A stretch of DNA of 25,482 nt from Acephala macrosclerotiorum (GCA_014904845.1 MU119705.1:1-25482), one strand, 5' to 3'. Shown: positions 1-9,309, counted from the first letter of the stretch. Numbers and translations: made by a program. Notes: generated by a model not told the origin, from the sequence alone.

Positions 1-71
<71 letters not shown>
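1..71. repeat. (TTA)n microsatellite
   Basis: An uninterrupted TTA trinucleotide array forms the left edge of the window, so its true length is unknown. Its complement is the same unit as the (AAT)n array at 12002-12196, where the assembly has a gap. No gene is associated. It could be the tail of a minus-strand element or simply an expanded AT-rich repeat; nothing distinguishes these. Confidence 0.97.
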
Positions 72-228
72 TTATATATATTTTACTATAATTAATATTA
101 TAAAATTTTATTATTAAATATATTATAAAAAAAACTTTTTAAAAAACGAATATTAAATTTAAAGTTTTTATTAATAAATATATTATAATACGTTATTATT
201 AATATTTTAATTAATAAATTAATAAAAA

Positions 229-312
229 TAATACGAAAAAAAATATTTATAATAATATAAATTGTAAATATAAAAATATTTATATATAAATTAAAATATT
301 TTTTTCGTATTA
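229..312. repeat. inverted repeat, about 19-20 bp arms
   Basis: The arm at 229-248 (TAATACGAAAAAAAATATTT) is the reverse complement of 294-312 except for one extra A. About 45 bases of AT-rich sequence lie between. The right arm coincides with the head of a family S copy that starts near 295. The left arm may therefore be a remnant of an opposing head, but the sequence left of it does not clearly continue the match. The rest of 72-228 is AT-rich with no recognisable feature. Confidence 0.6.
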
Positions 313-830
313 AAAAAAAATCGTTCGTCGATTTATAAACGAATTAATTAATAAACGAGTTTTTTTTTTAATATTCGACGTATATTTTATTTTATAAATC
401 TCGTAAAAACGTTTTTATAAAAAATTATAAAATTTTATATTATTAAAAAAAAAAAAATTTAAAATTTTTATTTTTATATTTAATTATTATAATTAATTTA
501 AATTATTTTATTTAATATATAATTTTAAAAATAAATTTTTTTTAATTTTTTTTTAAAAATTATATAATTATAAAAATATTTAATTTTTAAAATAAAACCA
601 TATTTAAAAATTTTATAATTATAATTTTTATTAAATATAATTATATTTTATTAATTTATATAATAATAAATTAATAAATTTATTTAAAATTTATTATATA
701 TTATATTTTTTTTTAATAAATTAATTAAATTTAATATTTTTTATTTGTAATTAAAATAGTTTATATTATATAAATAATATATAATTTATTAAAAATAAAT
801 AATAAATTTAATATAATATTTATAAATATT
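295..830 (+). repeat. family S repeat, copy A (direct, fully RIPed, shortened)
   Basis: The head at 300-420 lines up base for base, allowing only C-to-T and G-to-A changes, with the GC-rich head at 19337-19440. The landmarks TCGTATT, TCGTTCG, ACGAATTAATTAAT and ATTCGACGTATATTTTATTT are all in order. After the head the copy jumps to the end of a tandem unit (about 440-590), so most of the body is deleted. It then enters the shared tail (about 600-830), which matches 20050-20400 and 21530-21880. No reading frame is visible. The copy is transposon-like and fully decayed. Confidence 0.75.
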
Positions 831-1119
831 ATTATTATTTTATTAATTAATATTTAATAAAATAATATATTAATAAAAATTAATTAAAAAATTATTATTG
901 AATTTATTAAATTAATTTAAATTAAAATAATAAATTTTATATTTAAAATTTTTAAAACGTTTAAAAAATTTAAAAAATTTAAATTAAATTAATTAAAATA
1001 TATAAATTTAAAATATTAATTTTTTAAATAAAAAATATTAAAATATTTAATTATATATATATATTTTTAATATTATAATTAATTATTAAATATTTTATTT
1101 TATTTTATTTATTTATATA
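831..1119. other. AT-rich spacer without recognisable feature
   Basis: The sequence is almost pure A/T with a handful of CpG dinucleotides and no reading frame. It lies between the tail of direct copy A and the tail of inverted copy B, so it sits at the centre of a tail-to-tail arrangement. I see no gene, RNA or clear repeat unit in it. Confidence 0.6.
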
Positions 1120-2555
1120 CGTAAAATATATTATATATTAATTATTCGATTAAATTTAAATTATATTTAAAATTTAAATTAAAAAATTTATAAAATAAAA
1201 CGTTTATTCAAAAAATTTTAAATTAAAAATATTAAAATTTTAAATATAAAATACGATTATTAAAACTCGATTAAATTTAAAATTATATAAATATATTTTA
1301 ATATACGTTTAACAAAATTAAATATAATTTTTAAAATAAAATTTTATAATATAAAAAATTTTATATATATTTAAAATTAATATTTTTTATAATAAATAAT
1401 TTTATTTAAATTTAATTAATTTATTTAAAAATTTTACGATTTTATAATTTCGAATTAATAAAATTTAATTAAATTTAATTAAAATTATAATTAAAAAAAT
1501 TTTAAATACGTTTTTATTTTAAATATTAAAATATTTATTTATTTATTTAAATATTAAATATTTTTATAATTATATAATTTAAATTAATTAAATAATAATT
1601 TATTTTTTTAAATTTTTTAAACGAGTATTAAACGAATTTTAAACGTTTTAAACGTTTTAAACGTTTTAAATATTTTAAATATATTAAAATTTATATATAT
1701 AAAATATTTAATAAATTTAAAATTAAATTATTTAAAATTTTAATAAAATTTAATTAATTTACTAAAAAATCTTTTATTAAATATAATATAAAATTTTTAA
1801 AATAATATATAATTATTTTAATAAAAAATATTAAAAATTTAATTATATTACGTTTTAAATATTAATTTAAACTATTATATAAATAGTTTAATATTTGAAA
1901 ATAAATTAAAATTTAATTATATTTTTATTATATAAATTAATAAAATATAATTATATTTAATAAAAATAATAATTATAAAATTTTTAAATACGTTTTTATT
2001 TTAAATATTAAAATTTTAAATTATAAAAATATTAAAATTTTTTATTTTAATTACGTAATTTTTAACGAGAATTTTAAAAAATAATTTTTGATAATTAATA
2101 AAATTAATTATAATAATTAAATATAAAAACGAAAATTTAAAAAAATATTTTTTTAATATAAAATTTTATTTTAAATCTTAAAACTATTTTATAATTATAT
2201 AATTTTTAAAAAAATATTTTAAAAAGTTTTTTTTAAAATTATATATTAAAAAAAATAATTTAAATAATTTAAATTAATTATAAATATTTAATATAAAAAA
2301 CGAGAATTTCAAAGAATATTTTTTTAATAATATAAAATTTTATAATATATTTTTATTTCAAATATTATTTTTAAACGTTTATAAAACGTTAAAATTAAAA
2401 TTTAAAATAAAAAAAAATTATTAAAATTGAAAATTTTATAACTTTTTATAAAAACGTTTTTACGAAGTTTACCAAGTAAAATATACGTCGAATATTAAAA
2501 AAAAAATTTAATTTTTGAATTAATAAACGATTTAATTAAAAAAATAAAAATTTAT
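1120..2555 (-). repeat. family S repeat, copy B (inverted, fully RIPed)
   Basis: Read on the minus strand, this starts with a head near 2555-2460, then the body (about 2460-2370). Two tandem units of about 200 bp follow (2370-2010), then the tail (about 2000-1740). The block ACGTCG at about 2485 and the run with AAAACGTTTTTACGA match the head/body junction of the better preserved copies. A second tail with one unit end lies at about 1600-1120, so this may be two overlapping inverted copies, one truncated. Nearly all C sits in CpG, as expected for RIP. There is no coding capacity. Confidence 0.7.
1641..1667. repeat. three tandem copies of 9-bp AAACGTTTT
   Basis: AAACGTTTT is repeated exactly three times, preceded by related AAACG words from about 1630. 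Each unit contains the palindrome AAACGTTT with a central CpG, the one dinucleotide RIP spares. It lies inside inverted copy B between its two tail-like parts. No function is evident. Confidence 0.9.
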
Positions 2556-2780
2556 AAAAATTTATAAAAATATTTATAAATTAAAAATAAATATTAAAAT
2601 AAATTTAAATAAATTAAAAAAAATTTAATATATAATTTATAAATTTTAAATAATTTTATTTTTATAATTTTAATTTATTTTTTATTATTTTTAAAATATA
2701 AATTAAATTTTTTATAAAATATTATATAATAAATTTAATAAAATTATTTAATAAACGAATATTTATAAATATTATAAAAA
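2556..2780. other. AT-rich spacer between head-to-head family S copies
   Basis: This AT-only stretch separates the head of inverted copy B (about 2555) from the head of direct copy C (2781). No gene or motif is seen. The arrangement puts two heads facing away from each other across about 225 bp. Confidence 0.55.
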
Positions 2781-2797
2781 ATGTTTCTCTCGTTTCG

Positions 2798-2856
2798 AAA
2801 GAAAGGCCCGTCCGACGGTTCGCTAAGCGAGCCAATAGCGGACGGGCTTTTTCTTT
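2798..2856 (+). repeat. nested hairpin at head of copy C
   Basis: The outer stem GCCCGTCCG (2806-2814) pairs perfectly with CGGACGGGC (2839-2847). It is extended outward by an A/G-rich strand against a T-rich strand. Inside it GGTTCGC (2817-2823) pairs with GCGAGCC (2827-2833), one G-T wobble, across a TAA loop. The same two-level fold occurs at 19337-19408. It could act as DNA cruciform or as RNA structure; the sequence does not say which. Confidence 0.85.
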
Positions 2857-3108
2857 TTTTACTCGCCGCACATTTTGCTCCGCAGGCCTTGCAAAGGCGC
2901 CCCTACGAAGGGCTATAAAGTCTTCGACTTTAGTAATCTGTTCAGTTTATTTTTATTTCAAGTTCTAAGTTAAAAACTCTTAATTTGAGCGTTTTATAAG
3001 CATTTGAAGTTGAGGTAGAGTTCCAAATTCTGCCGGGCGGTGAGAGCCGATAAGCTGATAAGCTTCTTAGTGCCTAAGGCAGAAACGCACTGCGAAGCTC
3101 ATATTACT

Positions 3109-3335
3109 AGGGGGTCACTTCCTGGGACCCCCGTCTTCTATATTGAGTTACTACGATTAATTCAATCAGTTTAAATCACTTTCTTTAATATATATTCCAG
3201 GGGGAGACCCCCTGGGACCCCCGTCTCTTATATTAAGTTGCTACGATCGATTCAATCAATTTAGATTACTTTATTTAGTATATAATTCTAGGGGGAGATC
3301 TCCTAGGACCCTTTTGAAAGCTGCGCAGCTATTCT
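3109..3335 (+). repeat. tandem array of 90/91-bp units, copy C
   Basis: Units start at 3109, 3199 and 3290 (periods 90 and 91); the third is partial. Each starts with an A-plus-G5 word and carries CTACGAT(C/T) followed by TTCAATCA about 60 bases on. The second unit begins inside a perfect inverted repeat, CCAGGGGG (3197-3204), loop AGA, CCCCCTGG (3208-3215). The first has GGGGGTC pairing with GACCCCC. In the other copies the unit is about 200 bp. The short form looks like loss of about 110 bp by recombination between two similar G5...C5 words. Confidence 0.9.
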
Positions 3336-3560
3336 CTCAACGACGAAACTCGCTAGGGAATTTTAGCGTGGAATTGGTCTTGGCACTTCCTTTTTTACTT
3401 TATTTGAGAGGATATACTCTATTTTATAGCATGAAATCTATTGAAACAAATACTCTTTTTACAAAGAAGTATTTTATACAATTTATAATTATATATAGTT
3501 TTTTTTTGGTATTTATAACTCTTTTTATTAATAGATTTCTCTTTTAAAACTTTTTTTTTT
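3336..3560. other. non-RIPed unique island with a short open frame
   Basis: This stretch does not match any family S copy and keeps CpA, TpG and ordinary codons, unlike the DNA beyond 3560. A plus-strand frame runs open to 3547 but begins inside the repeat without ATG. Its first ATG is at 3431, giving 38 residues that end in a hydrophobic stretch rich in F, I, L and Y. I do not recognise it and would not call it a gene. It could be the original single-copy flank of copy C, or a small insertion. A few tens of bases around 3345-3400 are the most GC-rich part. Confidence 0.5.
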
Positions 3561-4992
3561 ATTTTATTTTTTTTACAAATTGTATAATTACTTCTTTTCT
3601 TTATAAAAAAAAATTTATACGCTTTTATTAAAATTTTAAATAAAATTGTTTTTAATATATAAATAAAAAAATAAAAATTTATTTTATTTTATTAAAATAT
3701 TTATTAAAAATAATTTATTTAAACGTTTTATAATTTGTAAACTTTTTTTTTTTTAAAATAAAAATAAAATAAAAAAATAAATAAAAGTTTATTATTATTA
3801 TTTTCAAAAATTATATAATTAAAAAATAATATTTATTTTTTTTATAAATTTTTCGAAAAATATATTTCGTTTTAAATTAATTATTTTAATTTATAATACT
3901 TATAGAATAATTGTATTTATTATTAAAAATAGAAATTTTTAATAAAATTATAAAATTGTTTTTAAAAAATACTTTTATAATTTTTAAAAGTTTTTATATT
4001 ATTTTTTTATTAAATTAAATTTTTTTATAATAATAATTATAAAAAAAAATTAATATATTATTTTTTTATATTATATATTAAATTAATTTATTTTTTAAAA
4101 TTTTATAATATAAAATATTTTATAAGATTTTATTTTTTTTAATATTTTTATTTTTTATTTTATAAAAAATTTTTAAAATTTTTAATTTAATTATATATAT
4201 ATTAATAATATTAAATATTCTTTTTTTTATATATTTTAAAAATTTAATATTAATAAACAAATTATTTAAATATAAAAAATTTATTGATTAATTTTATTAT
4301 TATAATTAAAAAATTATTATTTTTAAAAACTTTAAATTGTTTAATTTTATAATATTTAAAAATTTTTTTTTTTTAATATTTTTAATTTTTTTTTTACGAT
4401 AAAATACTCAATTTAAAAAGTAATTTCTTTGTTTTATAATTTAAATTTTATAGTTTTTTTTAATCAATTTATTAAAAAATTTATTTTAAAATAAATATAA
4501 AATTTTTATTAAATATTTAAAATTTTAAACTAATATTTATAATATAAATATTAAAAAGTTTTAATTATAAAATAATTAAAAACTAATTAAATATATAATA
4601 TATATATTTACTTTTTTAAATACAATTTTAAATTTTATTTTTAAATTTGTAATTATAATTTTTATTTTAATATAAATTATTTTATATTTAATTTTTAATA
4701 TAATTTTTTATAAAAAATATTTAAATTTATTAATTTTTTATATATATTTTAAAATAAATATTTATATAAATTTTAATTTTAATATAAATAAATATTTTTT
4801 CAATTGTAATTAAATATTATAATTTAAAAATAATACGTAATTTAAAATTATTTATAAAAAATTATATTATATACTTATTAATAAATTTAATTATTATAAT
4901 TATTATTTTAATAATTATAAATAATTTAAAAATATTTTATAAATTAAAAAATTGAATAATCGTAAAAAAATTAATATAAAAAAAAAATTAAA
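3561..4992. other. AT-rich RIPed region without recognisable gene
   Basis: About 1.4 kb of A/T runs with scattered isolated C and G. A little more CpA and TpG survives here than in 12.3-19.3 kb. No reading frame, RNA gene or copy of the family S landmarks was found. It ends at the target site of the copia element, so it is the older DNA into which that element jumped. Confidence 0.6.
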
Positions 4993-4997
4993 CAAAT
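4993..4997. repeat. target site duplication, left (CAAAT)
   Basis: CAAAT directly precedes the first base of the left LTR and is repeated exactly at 11330-11334 directly after the right LTR. Five-base duplications are the usual product of Ty1/copia integrases. It shows that both element ends are original and that the two LTRs belong to one insertion. Confidence 0.93.
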
Positions 4998-5023
4998 TGT
5001 AAATATAATATTAATTTAATAAT

Positions 5024-5029
5024 CACGTG
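5024..5029. promoter_or_regulatory. CACGTG E-box palindrome in 5' LTR
   Basis: CACGTG is intact in both LTRs (also 11148-11153), although neighbouring bases are mutated. bHLH factors bind this word in fungi, so it could be an upstream element of LTR transcription. That role is inference; its central CpG also helps it survive RIP. Confidence 0.35.
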
Positions 5030-5050
5030 CAATACTAGGCCAGATCAGGA

Positions 5051-5069
5051 CTAGCGCAGCTTGCGCTAG
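5051..5069. promoter_or_regulatory. 7-bp-stem hairpin in 5' LTR
   Basis: CTAGCGC (5051-5057) and GCGCTAG (5063-5069) are perfect inverted repeats around the loop AGCTT. The right LTR has the same stem at 11175-11193 with loop CGCTT. Both sit about 10 bases before a TATATT word. It may be a transcription or RNA-structure signal of the LTR. Confidence 0.5.
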
Positions 5070-5078
5070 AATTGAGAT

Positions 5079-5084
5079 TATATT
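5079..5084 (+). promoter_or_regulatory. possible TATA element of 5' LTR
   Basis: The sequence GAGATTATATTTTTCAAC is identical in both LTRs (right copy at about 11198-11215), a conserved block in otherwise mutated sequence. TATATT here could be the TATA box for the genomic transcript. In such AT-rich DNA the word alone is weak evidence. Confidence 0.3.
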
Positions 5085-5205
5085 TTTCAACTTTTACGCG
5101 TTTATTAGATTTAGAACTAATAATTAATTAACGAATTATTCAATTTATTTATTTATTTCGTTTTTGATTTATTACTAGTAATAAATATTTTTAATAATAT
5201 TAATA

Positions 5206-6989
5206 CTAATTAGTAATTGTTCAATTAATTACAAAATAATTAGATTTTTATTTAAAAGAAATTAATTTACAAAAAATTTTTTTTTTTTAAATAGTTTACT
5301 TTTTATAAAAAAGTATTTAAAATAATAAACGTATTTTCAAAAAAACGAAAATCTATAAAAACTTTTTTATAAAAACGCATTAAAAGTATTAAAATTATTA
5401 AAAACTTAAAAAGAATAATACGAGAGCGATTTTAAGTTTATATTTATTTTTTAAGTCTACGTTTACTACGTAGAATAATAACGTTTACAAAAAACGAATA
5501 AAAAAATATAAAAGCGATTTTAAATTTGTATTAATTTATTCGAATTTATATTAAAAACGAATTTTTAAATTTTTTTTTACGTTTTTATTCGTTATTTAAT
5601 TAAAAGTATATAAATATTAATAATAATATTTATTTAAATTCGAATTAAAATTTTTAATTTTTTTATTATTTATTATATAATTATTTTTTAAAATAATAAA
5701 TTTATTTAAAATTAAATTGTTTTACGATAAAAATAAATAGAAAAAAAATTTCGATTTTATAAATAATAAAAATTTCAATAAAATAATATTAAATAAATAT
5801 ATTTTTTATTATTTTAAAATATATAAAAAAAAAATACTTTAATTGCAATTTATAAGAATATTTTCAAGAAAACTTTAAAAGTTATTTACAAGAGATTTTA
5901 CGTTTAATATATAAAAATTTTATACGTTATTTACGAAACTTTTTACGTATTTACGAAGTTTGAATATTAAAAGATAAAAAATTTATTATTAATAATTTAA
6001 AAAAAGTTTTTTAATAAAAAAAGTTTTATAAATAAATACAAATAAAAATTATTAATTAATTAAAAAATAGAAATTTCTTTTCTCGATAAAATCGATTAAT
6101 TTAATTAATAAATTAAAGTATTTTAATACTAGTATTTAATAATTAAAATATAATTATTTTTACGATTTTAATTATTAATACAAATTTTTTTACTACGAAT
6201 ATAATTATTTCTATGAATATTTTTTATATTTTTTTATTACAATTTTTTTTATAAATACGAATTTATTTAATATAATATAAAATATTTAATTTATTTATTA
6301 ATAATTTTTTTAATAATAATCGAATTAATATAATAATTTATAAAGTATTTTTATTAAATTATTTATAAATTTAATAAAAATTTATATTAATAATAAAAAG
6401 TATAATAAAAAGTTATATAATATTTTTAATTGTAAATTATCGATTTTTTATAATTATTGTAATAAAATCGAATTATTTTAAAATTAATATAATAAAATAT
6501 TTTTTATTAGTTTTATAAAATGTATAAATACGTTTTATTTTAATAGATTTTTAAAAAAAGATTTCGATTTTATTATATTAATAATAATAATAAAAATTTA
6601 TTTTAAAATTAAAAAAAATCGTTAATTATATATGTTTTTATAAAAAAAAACAATTTTAGTAAAAATTATTATAATTAATTTAATAAAAACTAAATTGAAA
6701 TATTTATAAATATTTTTCGATTAATTTCAAAAAATTTAATTGAATTTATTATTAAAATATTAAACGAAATATAATTTGTAAAATTAAATTATTAATATTT
6801 ATTAAAATATTAAAAAGTGCAATTTTACTTTTTATAAATTCATTAATATTTTTGAAAGTATTTACGTTAAATTGCGATTAATAGTAAGTATTGTAACGCG
6901 ATTACGTGAAATATAGTAATATAATTTAGATTTTACTTTTTAAGATTAAAAAGAAAACGAATTCGATTAAAATTGAATTAATTGTATTT
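5206..6989 (+). pseudogene. copia leader and probable N-terminal Gag, unreadable
   Basis: This stretch lies between the 5' LTR and the first recognisable Gag part, where the leader and the N-terminal half of Gag belong. I could not follow a protein in any frame: stops are frequent and no conserved motif emerges. Base composition is like the rest of the element, with more C and G than the DNA outside it. Assignment rests only on position. Confidence 0.45.
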
Positions 6990-7270
6990 ATAGAGAACGA
7001 GACAAAGAACGCGATCGAGTACAAAATCGAGAATATTAAAATCGAGAAAATTTTCGAGAGAAATATCGTGAAAATTATAGATTTTAAAGAGAATTATATT
7101 AAAAGAAATACTATATTTGTAGTAAATCGAGATATTAATCAATAAAATATACGATAAAAAAACGATAATAAATATATACAAAGTTTTGATAGTAAATTTA
7201 ATATATAGTAAATTGAAATATTACAACAATTTATTATTATAGTTTTTTTACTAAAATCGAGAGAATGAAA
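6990..7270 (+). pseudogene. Gag C-terminal part with zinc knuckle (decayed)
   Basis: One plus-strand frame from about 6982 reads a region very rich in R, E, N and Y (repeated R-E-N and R-E-R words), interrupted by a few TAA stops. At 7109-7150 it reads Y-Y-I-C-S-K-S-R-Y-stop-S-I-K-Y. Reversing RIP (TGC to TAC, TGT to TAT, CAT to TAT) gives a C-x2-C-x4-C-x4-H spacing, the nucleic-acid-binding knuckle I recall at the end of Gag in this fungal copia family. Gag would coat the RNA in virus-like particles. A minus-strand open frame over 6978-7181 is only the shadow of this region. Confidence 0.7.
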
Positions 7271-8239
7271 AATTTATTAGAAAATAATTAATTAATAGAG
7301 ATTAATTAATTACTAATAAATATAAAAATAGAAAACGAAAATAAAAATTATTTTATTGAGTTTAAAAAAGTTAATAATATGTAAATAATAATTATTTTAA
7401 ATAATTAATTTACTTGTTATATTATTACGAAAAAAAATATATTTAATATTTTATTATTACAATTTAAAATATTTGAATTGAATTAATATTCATTTTTTAT
7501 TTTCGAAAATCGATATTTTTTAAAAATTTTTCAAAAGATTATATCGAACAATAAAATCGTTAAAATATCAATTGTTGATTAATTGCAATTTATAGTATTA
7601 TAAAAATTTAATATTAGCGTTTAATTGAATGTATTTACGATCGAAACTCATAAGATTCACTTTAATAAAAATATTATTTTATCGTAAAAAATTATTTGAA
7701 TCGATATTTTATTAAGTATTATTATTTTTTATATTGTTTTTATAAATATATTTTTTTTATTTTATATTCAAAATATAAATACTATAAATATAAAATTCGA
7801 TAATTTAAAAAATATTTTAATTTAAAAAAATAAAATTGTTTTTATTATAAAAAAATAAAACTATTTATAAATATTATTATATTAATCAAAAAGAAAATTA
7901 ATTTGAAATTATTTTATCAATATAAAATTATATTAATTATATAAACGTTTTAATTATTTATTAATACAACGTTTTATAAAAGTTTTTTAACGAATTAATT
8001 ATAATATAAATATTAAATATATTTAATATTTTATTAAATATTATTATTATTATCAAATATATAAATAATTATTTGAAAAATTTAAATTTACTTTATAAAA
8101 TAATTATAAATTTAATTATTCGATTATTATCGATATTTTATATTTAAATAAAAAATTAGTTTTGTAAATAGTAAATTTATTTATAATATTTCAAATTATT
8201 AAATTCATAAAAAATATATTTATAAAAATAGTATAAAAT
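7271..8239 (+). pseudogene. probable protease and integrase N-terminal region (decayed)
   Basis: By position this should hold the aspartic protease and the HHCC plus first catalytic part of the integrase. I read hydrophobic, Y/F/L-rich pieces around 7680-7800 but no secure D-T-G-A or H-H-C-C motif. Frames change repeatedly at A/T runs. The call is from gene order only. Confidence 0.45.
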
Positions 8240-8675
8240 ATACTACGTATATATTAAATCGATATATATTAAAAACTATTGAATTATATTATTTACGACG
8301 TCGAAAAAAACTTTCGTTTATAGAATTTTAATAAAATACTAAAATAATAACGATTAAAATCAAAAAAATATTCATTGAAATTTATAATAATATAAAAAAA
8401 ATAAAAAAATAAAAAAATACTATATTTTACTATATTGAGTTTACGAGATTATTTACGACGAATTAATCGAAAAATAAATCGATAAAAATATAATTTTACA
8501 AATAGTAATTAAAATTGTTAATAATTCGATAAAATCGAACGATATTGTATTTATATTATTAATTTTTGAAATATACTTTAAAATGATTACTAATAACGTA
8601 TCGTCGTTATTAATTATTAAAAAAATTGAAATAATTCGAGTAATTATTAAAAAAATATATTGTTTATATGTTTAA
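8240..8675 (+). pseudogene. copia integrase core and C-terminal part (decayed)
   Basis: The integrase inserts the DNA copy and makes the 5-bp target duplication. At 8291-8311 the frame reads I-Y-D-V-E-K-N-F, matching an (H)D-x-G-x-N-F block that contains the second catalytic aspartate (GAC at 8297). At about 8417-8465 another frame reads a decayed V-E-R-Y-H...R-x-Y-E block, then I-L-Q-I-V-I-K-I-V-N (8492-8521) and V-F-I-L-L-I-F-E-I-Y-F-K-M (8547-8585). The last fits V-P-T-L-L-V-F-G-A-Y-P-R-M, largely by C-to-T or G-to-A changes. Frames shift between blocks at A-rich runs. The family blocks are recalled, not searched. Confidence 0.8.
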
Positions 8676-9309
8676 CGTTAAATTAATAACGTATTTTCAA
8701 TAAAAAACGATTTAAATATAAAATCTATATTAAATTTACTAATTCTATTTAAAGTACATATTTAGTATAAAAAAAACGAATAAAAAAAATTATACAAATT
8801 ATTAGTAATTAATAAAAAAATATATATAATTAATATATTTTATAAATCGATTAATTTTCGTTTAACGATCGTTAAATTTTATTATACAAAAAAAAAAATA
8901 TTAAAAGTTTATAATCGAATTAATAATTAAAAAAATAATTAAAAAAATAATTAAAAAAATCAAAAAAAAACTTTTTTGTTTTTTTAATCGAATAAAATAA
9001 ACGAAAAACTAATTAAAAAACGTAATTGAAAACACTTAAAAAAAATTATAAAACAAAAATATATATAATAAAAAATTTAAACAAAATAAATATTATAATT
9101 TTATTGAGAATAATAAAAAAAATTACGAAAGTTTCAATGATTAATTTTTTATTATTATTATTGAAAAAATTAAAATTTTTATAGTTTTTATAATAAATAA
9201 AAAAAAAAAAACAATATAAAATTATTATTAAAATTATAAAAAGAAAATATAATTACAATTTTTAAATAATTATTTCAAACGTTTTAAAAAAAAAAATTAA
9301 TAATTTAAT
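8676..9309 (+). pseudogene. copia Pol linker between integrase and reverse transcriptase (decayed)
   Basis: This is the low-conservation linker that separates integrase from reverse transcriptase in copia polyproteins. It is rich in lysine-type codons (AAA) and has several stops; no domain can be read. A 16-bp palindrome TTTAACGATCGTTAAA lies at 8861-8876 and has no evident role. Confidence 0.55.

Larger units (their letters stand above)
2781..3335 (+). repeat. family S repeat, copy C (direct, almost unmutated, truncated)
   Basis: This is the best preserved copy and stands out as a GC-richer island in AT-rich DNA. In order it has the nested hairpin head (2798-2853), a GC-rich block around 2860-2920, a body (2930-3108) containing the inverted repeat CTGCC...GGCAG, and a tandem array (3109-3335). 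Copy E at 19326 matches it through the head, body and start of the array. The match stops at about 3335, just after the 12-bp palindrome AGCTGCGCAGCT, where unique sequence begins. The tail is therefore missing. CpA and TpG are still common, so RIP has barely touched it. No protein can be read. It is a non-autonomous repeat of unknown class. Confidence 0.85.
4998..5205 (+). repeat. 5' LTR of the copia element
   Basis: It aligns along its whole length with 11116-11329. By my count the two differ at roughly two dozen transitions, about two transversions, and a 6-base gap near the start (TGTAAATATA joined directly to ATATT). The final CA has become TA. Transitions run both ways, so each LTR was hit by RIP separately. 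It retains CACGTG (5024-5029), a hairpin (5051-5069) and TATATT (5079-5084). No primer-binding site complementary to a common tRNA end is recognisable right after 5205, probably lost to RIP. Confidence 0.95.

Noticed and set aside
2781..2860. Rho-independent terminator or bacterial insert
   Set aside because: A GC stem followed by T runs looks like a terminator, but it recurs as the head of an eukaryotic-type repeat with RIPed copies, and no bacterial gene is near.
3314..3547. Plus-strand open frame of 77 codons
   Set aside because: It starts with TTG inside the repeat, has its first ATG only at 3431, crosses the repeat border and resembles no family I know. The island is described instead.
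5206..5230. Primer-binding site
   Set aside because: The bases after the 5' LTR do not match a tRNA 3' end that I can recognise; RIP may have erased it.
6978..7181. Minus-strand open frame of 67 codons
   Set aside because: It is the antisense shadow of the decayed Gag C-terminal region read on the plus strand; its I/Y/L-rich composition follows from R/E/N-rich codons on the other strand.
7396..7440. Second zinc knuckle (TGTTAT...ACGAAAAAA)
   Set aside because: The fourth codon cannot derive from cysteine by RIP changes, so the spacing fails in every frame.
8861..8876. 16-bp palindrome TTTAACGATCGTTAAA
   Set aside because: It lies in the copia Pol linker; in AT-rich DNA with CpG retained, such palindromes are expected by chance.
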